A stretch of 64,000 nucleotides of DNA from CAZTQN01 sp964615765 (GTDB taxonomy: Bacteria > Planctomycetota > Phycisphaerae > Phycisphaerales > UBA1924): the NCBI GenBank assembly GCA_964615765.1, contig CAZTQN010000004.1, positions 62,001 through 126,000 of the forward strand, in the 5' to 3' direction. The position numbers and the translations under genes were made by a program. The notes under the pieces are model-generated. The model did not search any database. It saw nothing but the letters and a program-made list of their open reading frames with translations, and was not told the DNA's origin. Shown here piece after piece: positions 17,299-25,079 of this stretch. Every line of letters begins with the position of its first letter. Within the stretch, counting starts at the first letter, position 1.

Positions 17299-17904
17299 AT
17301 GAGCCAGAACGGTCCGCAGCCGCCGCCAGAGAATCTCAACGACACCGCGACGGCGCCCAGCGCCGCCACCCCGCCAACCTCCCCGCAGCCACTCGCGCAC
17401 CGGTCCAACGCCCCGAACCCGATGCCCACGCGGATCGCGGTCCGCAACGCGGTCATCATCGCCGCGGGCGTTGCGCTGGCCTTCGCCGGCCTCACCGGTT
17501 CACTGGATCGCAGCCTGAACACCGCCGCCAGCGTCGGCGTTATCTGCTTCGCCCCGCTGGCGGTGCTGTTCGTGCTCGTCGCCTTCCTCTCAACCTACGG
17601 CGTGCACGCCCGCTCGCTCTGCGGGTTCTGCGGCTACGACCGGCGCGGGCTCAAACCCGCCGAGCATTGCCCCGAGTGCGGACACGTGTACGACACCAAG
17701 GCCCCCGGCTACACCGCCATCGGCCGGCGCAGCCTGCCGGTAACCGCGTGGCTACCGCCGCTGCTGTGGCTCGTCGTCGCGCCCCTCAGCACGCGATTCG
17801 CTCACGACGTCGCGTCCCAACGCTTGCTGATGATCGGCTGGTTCGGAGTGTTGGTGTTCCTGATCATCCACGCAGGTTGGCGGGTAACGCAGCTGCGGCG
17901 GTGA
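17299..17904 (+). CDS. Membrane protein with a zinc-ribbon-like motif
   Basis: 201 residues. A Pro/Ala-rich N-terminus (~45 residues) is followed by two hydrophobic segments (about 50-67 and 76-97). A CGFCGYDRRGLKPAEHCPECG stretch (four Cys, CxxC...CxxC) follows, a short zinc ribbon found in many planctomycete membrane proteins. Two further hydrophobic segments lie near residues 145-165 and 173-192. Function unknown; the ribbon is predicted to be cytoplasmic if the N-terminus is cytoplasmic. Confidence 0.7.
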   Translation: MSQNGPQPPPENLNDTATAPSAATPPTSPQPLAHRSNAPNPMPTRIAVRNAVIIAAGVALAFAGLTGSLDRSLNTAASVGVICFAPLAVLFVLVAFLSTYGVHARSLCGFCGYDRRGLKPAEHCPECGHVYDTKAPGYTAIGRRSLPVTAWLPPLLWLVVAPLSTRFAHDVASQRLLMIGWFGVLVFLIIHAGWRVTQLRR

Positions 17905-17962
17905 GCGCCACCCCCGGACGGCCGACCTCTCGCGCCACCCCGGCTGCCACTACAATCCCGCC

Positions 17963-18256
17963 ATGGACCGCGACGCCATCATCGCCCGGCTGCGCCAGGA
18001 AATGCCCCTGCTACACGCCAAGTTCGGCGTCTCCGGGCTGTTGCTGTTCGGCTCGTTCGCTCGCGGTGATCAGCACCCGGACAGCGACGTCGACCTTCTC
18101 GCCGAGTTCGACCGCCCCACATCGCTGTACGAACTCGCAGGCCTGCTGGTGCACCTGGAAGAAGTCATCGGCCGCCGCGTCGATGTCGGGCCGCTCGACT
18201 CGCTCCGACCGCAGATCCGCGAAGAGGTGCTGGCGGAGGCACGCCGTGTCGCGTAG
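17963..18256 (+). CDS. MNT-type nucleotidyltransferase (minimal), orphan
   Basis: 97 residues. The minimal nucleotidyltransferase fold is shown by LLLFGSFARGDQHPDSDVDLLAEF, with the GS motif and the two metal-binding aspartates of the D.D pair. In MNT-HEPN systems such proteins neutralise a HEPN RNase by AMPylation or oligo-AMPylation. Here no HEPN gene follows: the next gene, 57 bp on, is polA, and the gene before is the zinc-ribbon membrane protein. It may be a solitary antitoxin remnant or act on another target. Confidence 0.8.
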   Translation: MDRDAIIARLRQEMPLLHAKFGVSGLLLFGSFARGDQHPDSDVDLLAEFDRPTSLYELAGLLVHLEEVIGRRVDVGPLDSLRPQIREEVLAEARRVA

Positions 18257-18313
18257 GCCAACGCTCGGCCAGTTCATCGATACACCGGCTCCAACTACGG
18301 CGTCCTAACCCGC

Positions 18314-21300
18314 ATGCCCACCCTCTACCTCATCGACGGCTACGCCCAGTTCTTCCGCGCATACCACGCCATCCGCACGCCCATGTCCTCGCCGGTCACC
18401 AAAGAACCGACGAACATGACCTTCGGGTTCGTCGGCATGCTGCTCAAGCTCTTCCGCGCCGAGGGCAGCATCGCTGCCGCCCGCCCGGAGTACGTCGCCG
18501 TCGCGCTCGACGTCTCCGACGATCGCGGCACGTTCCGCTCAACGCTCTACCCCGAGTACAAAGCCACGCGTCCACCGCCGCCCGAAGACCTCGGCCCCCA
18601 GGTCGAACGCTGCCTGAACCTGCTGCGCTCGATGCAGATCCCGATCATCGGCGCCGCCGGCTACGAAGCCGACGACGCGATCGCGGCGATTGTCGCGCGC
18701 CTCAAGGCCGAGCGCCCGGACGTCCGCGTCCGCATCATCTCGAAAGACAAAGACCTCAAGCAGCTCCTCGACGACAACCGCGTCGAGCTCTTCGACATCC
18801 ACACCGATCTCGTTATTGACGAAGCCGCGCTCCGAGCCGACACCGGCCTGCGCCCCGATCAGATCGTCGACTTCCTCGCGCTCATGGGCGACACCGTCGA
18901 CAACGTCCCCGGCGTCGAAGGCGTCGGGCCAAAGACCGCCGCCGAGCTCATCGCCACCTTCGGCTCGCTCGACGCCGTGCTCGCCGAAACCCGCAAGGAC
19001 AAGCCCGCGATCAAGGGCAAGCGTCTTGAGAACATTCGTGCGGCGGACGCCGCCGGTCAACTCCCGCTCGCCAAACAACTCGTCACCCTCCGCCCCGACA
19101 CGCCGATCGAGTTCGCGCTCGAAGCCTGCAACGTCTCCTCGTTCAACCTCCGCGCCCTCGCCCCCGCGCTCCGCGAACTCGGCTTCAACCGCTTCCAGGA
19201 CGAACTCGCCACCATCCTCGGCGAGCCGCGCGCGAACCTCAACCCCGTGCTCGCCGCGTCCAACTTCATGCCGGCGACGACCGCCGCGCCGTCGCCCGCG
19301 ACGGTTCCCGCAACGCCCAAAGCCAAGCCGCGCTCCAACAGCACCTCCGCGCCCGACGACCACTTCGGCGGGCTCTTCGCGCAGCGCGACTTCGATGCCC
19401 CGGCCGCCGCCCCGATCATCACGCCGCAGTCCGGCACCTACCGCTGCATCACCACCGCCGCCCAGCTCCGCGATCTGGTCGACGAACTCCGCGCCGCCGA
19501 CGTCATCGCCATCGACACCGAAACCCGCGGCCTCTACCCGATGCGCGACGCGCTCTGCGGCGTCTGCCTCTCGACGCAGATCGGCACCGGCGTCTACGTC
19601 CCCGTCCGCTCGCCCGATTGCTCGCTGCACCTCAGCCCCGAAACCGTGCTCGACGCGCTCCGCCCCATCCTTGAAGACCCCGCGCGGGCCAAGTGCGGGC
19701 ACAACCTCAAGTTCGACATGCTCGTGCTCCGCGCCGCCGGCGTGCGGCTCGCCGGGTTCTTCTCCGATGCACCGCCGCTGCACGCGGGCGGCACGGACAC
19801 AGCCCCCGCCTTCGCCGGCCTCGTGCAGTCCGACCTGCCCCACGCCCGCGTCTTCGACTCCATGGTCGCGTCCTACCTCATCGACGCCGACCGTTCTTCG
19901 CACGGCCTCGACGCCCTCGCGCTCGCCCTCCTGAACCGCACCAACATCAGCCTCAAGGACCTCATCGGCTCGGGGCCCAGCCAGAAGTGCTTCGATCAGA
20001 TCACCCTCGAACAAGCCACGCAGTACGCGGCGGAGGACGCCGACGTCGCCCTGCAGCTCCGCGCCGTGATGCTCCCGCAGCTCGCGGCGATGGGCCTGCT
20101 CCCGCTTTTCGAGCGCGTCGAGATGCCGCTTGTCGAGGTGCTCGCCGAACTCGAATGGAATGGCATCCGCGTCGATCGGGCCGAGCTCGACCGTCAGCGT
20201 GCCCGCCTGCAATCGCGCATCGACGTCATCCGCACCGACATCGACCGCGCCAGCGATGCCGCGCTGGGCGTGCGCTTCAACCCCGACTCGCCCAAGCAGC
20301 TCGCCGTCGCGCTCTTCAACCCGCCCGATCACCCGGAGCAGCCGGGCCTGGGCATCAAGCCGCTGAAGCGCACCAAGACGGGCTACTCCACCGACGTTGA
20401 AGTGCTCGAGCAGCTCGCGTCCGACCCGGCCATCGAGAGCCCGATCCCGCGACTGATCGTCGAGCACCGCCAGCTCACCAAGCTCGTCGGCACCTATCTC
20501 GCCGCGCTCGCCGACGAGATTTACCCCGACGACTGCCTGGGCGGCAACCGCATCCACGCGTCGTTCAACCAGACGGTCGCGGCGACCGGGCGCCTGTCCT
20601 CGTCGGACCCGAACCTGCAGAACATCCCGATCCGCACCGACATCGGGCGCGAGATCCGCCGCGCCTTCATCGCCGAGCCCGGCTGCACGCTCGTCACCGC
20701 CGACTACTCGCAGATCGAACTCCGCCTGCTCGCCCACCTCTCGCGCGACCCGGCCCTGATCCAGGCCTTCCTCGACGGGCAGGACATCCACACCGCCGTC
20801 GCCGCCCAGATCCACAACATCCCCATCGAGCACGTCACGCGTGAGCAGCGCTCCGGCGCCAAGATGGTCAACTTCGGCATCGTCTACGGCATCACCGCCT
20901 TCGGGCTCGCCCGCCGCCTGGGCGTCTCCAACACCGAGGCCGACCAGATCATCTCCGGCTACAAGAAGCGCTTCGCCGGCATCACCACCTTCCTGCAGGA
21001 GTGCGTCTCGCAGGCGCAGCGTTTCGGCTACGTCGAAACCATGCTGGGCCGACGCCGCCCCATCCCCGACATCGACTCGACCAACCCCTCCCGCCGCTCG
21101 CTCGCCGAGCGCGTCGCGATCAACTCCGTCGTGCAGGGCTCGGCGGCCGACCTCATCAAACTCGCGATGGTCGACATCCACGCCCACCTGCTCCGCCAGC
21201 GCACCGCCGGCGACAGCGCCCCCCTCTCCAGCACGCGCATGCTGCTGCAGATCCACGACGAACTGGTCTTCGAGTGCCCGCTCGCGCACGCGGAGGACGC

Positions 21301-21400
21301 CAAGGCGTTCGTCAAGCAGCGCATGGAGTCGGCGATGAGGCTGCGCGTCCCGCTGATCGCCGACGCCCACGCCGCGCCAAACTGGTTTGACGGCAAATAG
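18314..21400 (+). CDS. polA: DNA polymerase I
   Basis: 1028 residues, somewhat longer than E. coli Pol I. 5'-3' exonuclease domain: residues ~1-300 (YLIDGYAQFFRAYHAI, GYEADDAIAAIV, GDTVDNVPGVEGVGPKTA). A ~70-residue Ala/Pro-rich linker follows. The 3'-5' exonuclease retains its acidic residues (IDTETRG: Asp 401, Glu 403; later GHNLKFD and YAAEDAD), so proofreading is probably active. Polymerase motifs: A, DYSQIELRLLAHLS (Asp 797); B, RSGAKMVNFGIVYGI; C, IHDELVFE (Asp 982, Glu 983). Used in repair and Okazaki-fragment maturation. Confidence 0.97.
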   Translation: MPTLYLIDGYAQFFRAYHAIRTPMSSPVTKEPTNMTFGFVGMLLKLFRAEGSIAAARPEYVAVALDVSDDRGTFRSTLYPEYKATRPPPPEDLGPQVERCLNLLRSMQIPIIGAAGYEADDAIAAIVARLKAERPDVRVRIISKDKDLKQLLDDNRVELFDIHTDLVIDEAALRADTGLRPDQIVDFLALMGDTVDNVPGVEGVGPKTAAELIATFGSLDAVLAETRKDKPAIKGKRLENIRAADAAGQLPLAKQLVTLRPDTPIEFALEACNVSSFNLRALAPALRELGFNRFQDELATILGEPRANLNPVLAASNFMPATTAAPSPATVPATPKAKPRSNSTSAPDDHFGGLFAQRDFDAPAAAPIITPQSGTYRCITTAAQLRDLVDELRAADVIAIDTETRGLYPMRDALCGVCLSTQIGTGVYVPVRSPDCSLHLSPETVLDALRPILEDPARAKCGHNLKFDMLVLRAAGVRLAGFFSDAPPLHAGGTDTAPAFAGLVQSDLPHARVFDSMVASYLIDADRSSHGLDALALALLNRTNISLKDLIGSGPSQKCFDQITLEQATQYAAEDADVALQLRAVMLPQLAAMGLLPLFERVEMPLVEVLAELEWNGIRVDRAELDRQRARLQSRIDVIRTDIDRASDAALGVRFNPDSPKQLAVALFNPPDHPEQPGLGIKPLKRTKTGYSTDVEVLEQLASDPAIESPIPRLIVEHRQLTKLVGTYLAALADEIYPDDCLGGNRIHASFNQTVAATGRLSSSDPNLQNIPIRTDIGREIRRAFIAEPGCTLVTADYSQIELRLLAHLSRDPALIQAFLDGQDIHTAVAAQIHNIPIEHVTREQRSGAKMVNFGIVYGITAFGLARRLGVSNTEADQIISGYKKRFAGITTFLQECVSQAQRFGYVETMLGRRRPIPDIDSTNPSRRSLAERVAINSVVQGSAADLIKLAMVDIHAHLLRQRTAGDSAPLSSTRMLLQIHDELVFECPLAHAEDAKAFVKQRMESAMRLRVPLIADAHAAPNWFDGK

Positions 21401-21447
21401 CCAGCCGCGGGGCCCGTCGACGTTCGACGCCGAGAGAACCAACCGCC

Positions 21448-21481
21448 CGGTTCTCGGGGCCTGCTGCGCGTCCGAGAACCG
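21448..21481 (+). terminator. Possible terminator hairpin after polA
   Basis: A 10-bp perfect stem (CGGTTCTCGG / CCGAGAACCG) with a 14-nt loop lies 47 bp after the polA stop. No T-run follows, so termination efficiency is doubtful. Confidence 0.35.
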
Positions 21482-21669
21482 CCGAAAGGCACCCAGTTTC
21501 CTCGAAGTTCATAGTTCGCGCCCGGTCTCTTCAAGGATTGCGCAAATTTGCTCCCTTGATCGAGCCGCCGCGCGGTACCCGTGCCATAATCACTTCGCCC
21601 TCCAGGCACCGCGTGCGTCCGCCGTGGCCGCTCGCGACATTCAGTTCTCTTGCAGACAGGACGTCCTGC

Positions 21670-22242
21670 ATGCGTCGTCGTTCCGTCGTCGTCGCGGTCG
21701 CTGCGCTCGCCGCCGCCGCCTCCTCCACCCTCGCTCAAACCATCGATTTCGACCTCGGGAATATCACCCCGGGCGTGCGGAACCTCACGGGCACCACCGT
21801 CGGGGCCAGCAATGACATTGACACATACGCGCCGCTGGGCAACACCACGGTGATCTGGGACCAGGACGTCATCTACCGCTTCGTCACCAGCCAGCCCCTC
21901 ACCTTCTCCTTCACGTCCAACGATCCGGACTCCAGCCCGGACATGGACTTCTTCCTGCTCACCAGCACGGCGACCACGCTCAACGCCAGCAACCTGCGCC
22001 AGGCGACGCTCGCATCGCAGCAAACTTCGCTCTGGTTCATCGACAGCCAGCCCGCCTTCACGCTCCCGGCCGGCACCTACTTCTTCGTCATCGACGCGTG
22101 GCGTGGCAACCCGACGACCGTTGGCACGCCCGCAACCGGCCGCGCCGGCGCGTACAACGTCTCGCTCAGTCTCGTTCCCAGCCCGTCCGCCGCGGCCCTC
22201 ATGGGTCTGGCCGGCCTGGTCGCGACGCGCCGTCGGCGCTGA
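21670..22242 (+). CDS. Secreted protein with PEP-CTERM-like sorting tail
   Basis: 190 residues. Signal peptide: MRRRSVVVAVAALAAAASSTLA, cleavage before QTIDFD. The mature part has a beta-sandwich-like composition (TYAPLGNTTVIWDQDVIYRF, DMDFFLLTSTATTLNASN, FTLPAGTYFFVIDAWRG) resembling the pre-peptidase C-terminal (PPC-like) fold. The end is VPSPSAAALMGLAGLVATRRRR: a Pro-containing motif, hydrophobic helix and Arg cluster of the PEP-CTERM/exosortase type. Function unknown; predicted to be processed and displayed at the cell surface. CATAAT at 21585-21590 is a possible -10 box, but no good -35 box is at 17 bp. It ends at a strong terminator. Confidence 0.8.
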   Translation: MRRRSVVVAVAALAAAASSTLAQTIDFDLGNITPGVRNLTGTTVGASNDIDTYAPLGNTTVIWDQDVIYRFVTSQPLTFSFTSNDPDSSPDMDFFLLTSTATTLNASNLRQATLASQQTSLWFIDSQPAFTLPAGTYFFVIDAWRGNPTTVGTPATGRAGAYNVSLSLVPSPSAAALMGLAGLVATRRRR

Positions 22243-22296
22243 GCCTGCTCCGTCCCAGTTCGCCCTGGCGAGGGCAGAAATCCTGAGACTCTCTCC

Positions 22297-22340
22297 GCGT
22301 GGCGGGGCCGGATTCGTCCGGTCCCGCCACGCGACTTTTT
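22297..22340 (+). terminator. Rho-independent terminator
   Basis: A 15-bp stem (GCGTGGCGGGGCCGG / CCGGTCCCGCCACGC, one G-T wobble), loop ATTCGT, then GCGA-C-TTTTT. It ends transcription of the PEP-CTERM-like gene and separates it from the convergent pseudopilin gene. Confidence 0.85.
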
Positions 22341-22361
22341 GCGATCGTCAGAACAATCGCG

Positions 22362-23216
22362 TCACAGCCGGGCGCGGTTGATCCAGCCCCACCCTTGCCG
22401 TGTTTGCGGGTTGCGGACCCATCCGTCGCCCTCGGCCGTCGACCCAAGAAAGAAGAACCGCATCGAGTTGAAGTCGCGCCCTTCGCGCGCCTTTGGGTCC
22501 GGCCCGCCGGGGACGGTGATCTGCAGCGCCGTCCCGTCCAGCATCGACAGCGTCCCCTTGCCCCCGTGCCGCTGCGACAACTGATCGAGCTCGCCGATGA
22601 ACCGCACGTCTGGCGTGATGGTGTTCTCGAACATCTCGTGCTCTTCGACGAACACGGGCAGCATGCCGGGAATCACCTTGAAGCCCCGCGGCGTCTGGTC
22701 GGACCGGAAGAACGCCGGCTCGCCCAGCACGTCCGTCGCCGGCGGGTCGATCTCGTACCCCGTGCGGATGTCCGCCGCGAGCGAGGCGCCGTCGGCGTTG
22801 CCCAAAATCGTGTAGTCGGTGTCGAGCGTGTGCTTGCCGGGGAACTCGCGGAGCGAGCGCTTGTCCTCGCCCGTCGCGCTCCGCCGCGCGTTCTCCGGAC
22901 AGCCGAAGATCGTGTCGGTCTGCTCGAGATAGTCAAAGATCGGCCCGCGCACCGTCCCGAACGGGTCGCCCTGCCCGGCGGCGTTCTGACGGAGCCACTG
23001 GTTCACGTTCCACGACACGTCCCGGTTCTCGACGGCGTACGTCGCCGTCGCGATGCCGAGCTGCTTGTTGTTCGACAGGCACACCGCCGCTTTGCCCGCG
23101 GCCCGAGCCGCACCCAGCGCCGGCAGAAGGATCCCGATCAGCAGCGCGATGATCGCGATCACCACCAGCAGCTCGATCAACGTAAACGCCCGACGCACCG
23201 ATGCAGCGCTCTTCAT
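22362..23216 (-). CDS. Prepilin-type (type II pseudopilin-like) secreted protein
   Basis: 284 residues. The N-terminus RRAFTLIELLVVIAIIALL is a type IV prepilin/pseudopilin leader with the conserved Glu at +5; the residue before the cleavage point is Ala instead of Gly. The hydrophobic stalk is followed by GAARAAGKAAVCLSNNKQLG, the usual start of the planctomycete DUF1559-like pseudopilin domain. Near the C-terminus SQRHGGKGTLSMLDG is the H-X9-DG type motif of this family. It probably assembles into a pseudopilus or is secreted through a T2SS-like route. RBS: ACGGAGTG just upstream of the ATG (23216). Divergent from prmC. Confidence 0.85.
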   Translation of the reverse strand: MKSAASVRRAFTLIELLVVIAIIALLIGILLPALGAARAAGKAAVCLSNNKQLGIATATYAVENRDVSWNVNQWLRQNAAGQGDPFGTVRGPIFDYLEQTDTIFGCPENARRSATGEDKRSLREFPGKHTLDTDYTILGNADGASLAADIRTGYEIDPPATDVLGEPAFFRSDQTPRGFKVIPGMLPVFVEEHEMFENTITPDVRFIGELDQLSQRHGGKGTLSMLDGTALQITVPGGPDPKAREGRDFNSMRFFFLGSTAEGDGWVRNPQTRQGWGWINRARL

Positions 23217-23366
23217 CACGCACTCCGTTCGTGTTCGCGCCCGCGCTCCCGGCGCCGGCCCGAAGTGACAGTGTCGGCACGGCGCCCGCGCCCGGTTGAC
23301 CCGGACTTTCACCTTCGTGCAAACTTCACAATCGCCCCTCGCTCCGCCGCCCCTCTACCCTCGCCC

Positions 23367-24293
23367 ATGCCCGCGGCTCCCGCAACCTGGACCACCCGCG
23401 CCCTGCTGACCTGGATCTCCGAGGCGTTCACCAAAAAGGGCCTCGATTCCCCGCGTCTCTCGGCGGAAATGTTGCTGGCCCACGTCTTCGCCTGCGACCG
23501 CCTCAAGCTCTACACCGACGTCGACCGCCCCGCTTCCCCCCTCGAACGCGAGCAGCTCCGCGACCTCGTCGCCCGCGCCCTCAAGCACGAGCCCGTGCAA
23601 TACCTCGTCAACGAGAAGTGGTTCTTCGGCATCCCGCTCCACGTCGACAAGCGCGTCCTCATCCCGCGCCCCTCCACCGAGACCATCATCGAGCAGGTCC
23701 TCGCCCACGCCCGGGCCCAGCCCGGCTTCGGCGGCAAGACCGGCGAGGGCGTCCGCTTCGCCGACATCTGCACCGGCTCCGGCGCCATCGCCATCGCCCT
23801 GCTCAAGAACATGCCCAAGGCGACCGCCCTCGCCACCGACATCTCGGAAGACGCGCTCGCCGTCGCCAAGAAAAACGCCGAGCGCCACGCCCTCGCTGAC
23901 CGCCTGCAACTGCTGAGGGGCGACCTCACCGCCCCCCTCGCCGACAGCGCGGCCCACGCCGCCCCCATCACCGACCTGCACTACATCACCGCCAACCCGC
24001 CCTACATCCCCGACCACGAGTGGGACGCCGTCGAGCCCAACGTGAAGGACTTCGAACCCCACGCCGCCCTCCGCGCCGGGCCCGACGGCCTGCAATTCCT
24101 CATCCCCCTCGCCGAGAGCGCACCCGCCCACCTGCGCCCGCACGGCCTGCTCCTCCTCGAAACCGCTGCCTGCACCGCCAAGGCCGTCGCCGACCGCCTC
24201 CGCGCGAGCGCGCTGATCGACCCCGACTCCGTCCGCATCGCCAAGGACATCGAAGGGCTGGACCGCGTCGTGATCGGCGCCCGCCGCGGCTGA
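23367..24293 (+). CDS. prmC: Peptide chain release factor methyltransferase PrmC/HemK-like
   Basis: 308 residues. N-terminal helical domain (WTTRALLTWISEAFTKKGLD, RLSAEMLLAHVF), beta-hairpin linker (EPVQYLVNEKWFFGIPLHVD, VLIPRPSTE), then a Rossmann methyltransferase core with ADICTGSGAIAIAL (SAM site) and the catalytic ANPPYIP, which places the Gln side chain of the release factor GGQ motif. It N5-methylates RF1/RF2. The ATG at 23367 gives the standard length. Confidence 0.9.
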   Translation: MPAAPATWTTRALLTWISEAFTKKGLDSPRLSAEMLLAHVFACDRLKLYTDVDRPASPLEREQLRDLVARALKHEPVQYLVNEKWFFGIPLHVDKRVLIPRPSTETIIEQVLAHARAQPGFGGKTGEGVRFADICTGSGAIAIALLKNMPKATALATDISEDALAVAKKNAERHALADRLQLLRGDLTAPLADSAAHAAPITDLHYITANPPYIPDHEWDAVEPNVKDFEPHAALRAGPDGLQFLIPLAESAPAHLRPHGLLLLETAACTAKAVADRLRASALIDPDSVRIAKDIEGLDRVVIGARRG

Positions 24294-24339
24294 TGCGCCC
24301 TTCACCAGCGCCCGCCGCCCCCGCCACTATCCTCCTCAC

Positions 24340-25023
24340 ATGTGCGGCCGCTACGCCTTCAAGCTCACCTGGGCCCAGCTCCACGACCTGCTCGCCTTCG
24401 GCCTGTTCCCCGAGTCGCTGAATCAGCAGTTGCAGCCCTCGTTCAACGTCGCGCCCACGCACGACTGCGCCATCGTCGCGCAGCGCGATCACCAGCGTGA
24501 ACTGCTGCTCGCCCGCTGGGGCTTCGTGCCCACATGGTGGTCCGCCGCCGAGCCGCCCAAGCACACGATCAACGCCCGCAGCGAGACGGCGGGCACCTCC
24601 AACATGTTCCGCGCCGCGTTCAAAGCCAGCCGCTGCCTCGTCCCCGCGTCCGGATACTTCGAGTGGCAAACGCTCCCCACCGGCGGCAAAAGCCCCGTGT
24701 TCATCGCCCGCGCAGACCAGGCCCCGCTGCTGATGGGCGGCGTGCACGCCTGCAACGCGAACCAGCCCACCTTCGCCGTCCTCACCACCTCCGCACCCAC
24801 CGGCCTCGAAGCCATCCACGACCGCTCGCCCGTCATCCTCGAACCCGAAGCCGCCGCCCGCTGGCTCGACCCCGCCACGCCGCCGGACGAGATCCAGGCC
24901 CTGTGCCGCCCGGCCGCCGACGGCGTGCTGACGTTCCACCGCGTCGCCAAGGCCGTCGGCAACGTCCGCAACAACAGCCCGGAACTCATTCGCCCGCTCC
25001 CGCCGGAAACCCTCTTCGGGTGA
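24340..25023 (+). CDS. SRAP-domain protein (YedK/HMCES-like)
   Basis: 227 residues. Starts MCGRYAF: after Met removal the catalytic Cys 2 forms a thiazolidine crosslink with abasic sites in ssDNA. The other conserved residues are present: Asn 78 (TINARSET), Glu 108 (GYFEWQ) and His 160 (AIHDRSPVIL). Family role: shields abasic sites and prevents strand breakage at replication forks. The gene stands alone 46 bp after prmC; no SOS box was recognised. Confidence 0.92.
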   Translation: MCGRYAFKLTWAQLHDLLAFGLFPESLNQQLQPSFNVAPTHDCAIVAQRDHQRELLLARWGFVPTWWSAAEPPKHTINARSETAGTSNMFRAAFKASRCLVPASGYFEWQTLPTGGKSPVFIARADQAPLLMGGVHACNANQPTFAVLTTSAPTGLEAIHDRSPVILEPEAAARWLDPATPPDEIQALCRPAADGVLTFHRVAKAVGNVRNNSPELIRPLPPETLFG

Positions 25024-25079
25024 CGCTCCGGAAGCCCGCTTTTTCCCGGTCATTTCCGGCGGCGCGTGTACACTCTGCC

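Noticed and set aside
18539..21442. 967-codon open frame antisense to polA
   Set aside because: Composition is Val/Glu/Asp/Gly-rich without any domain; it is the mirror of the real polA codons.
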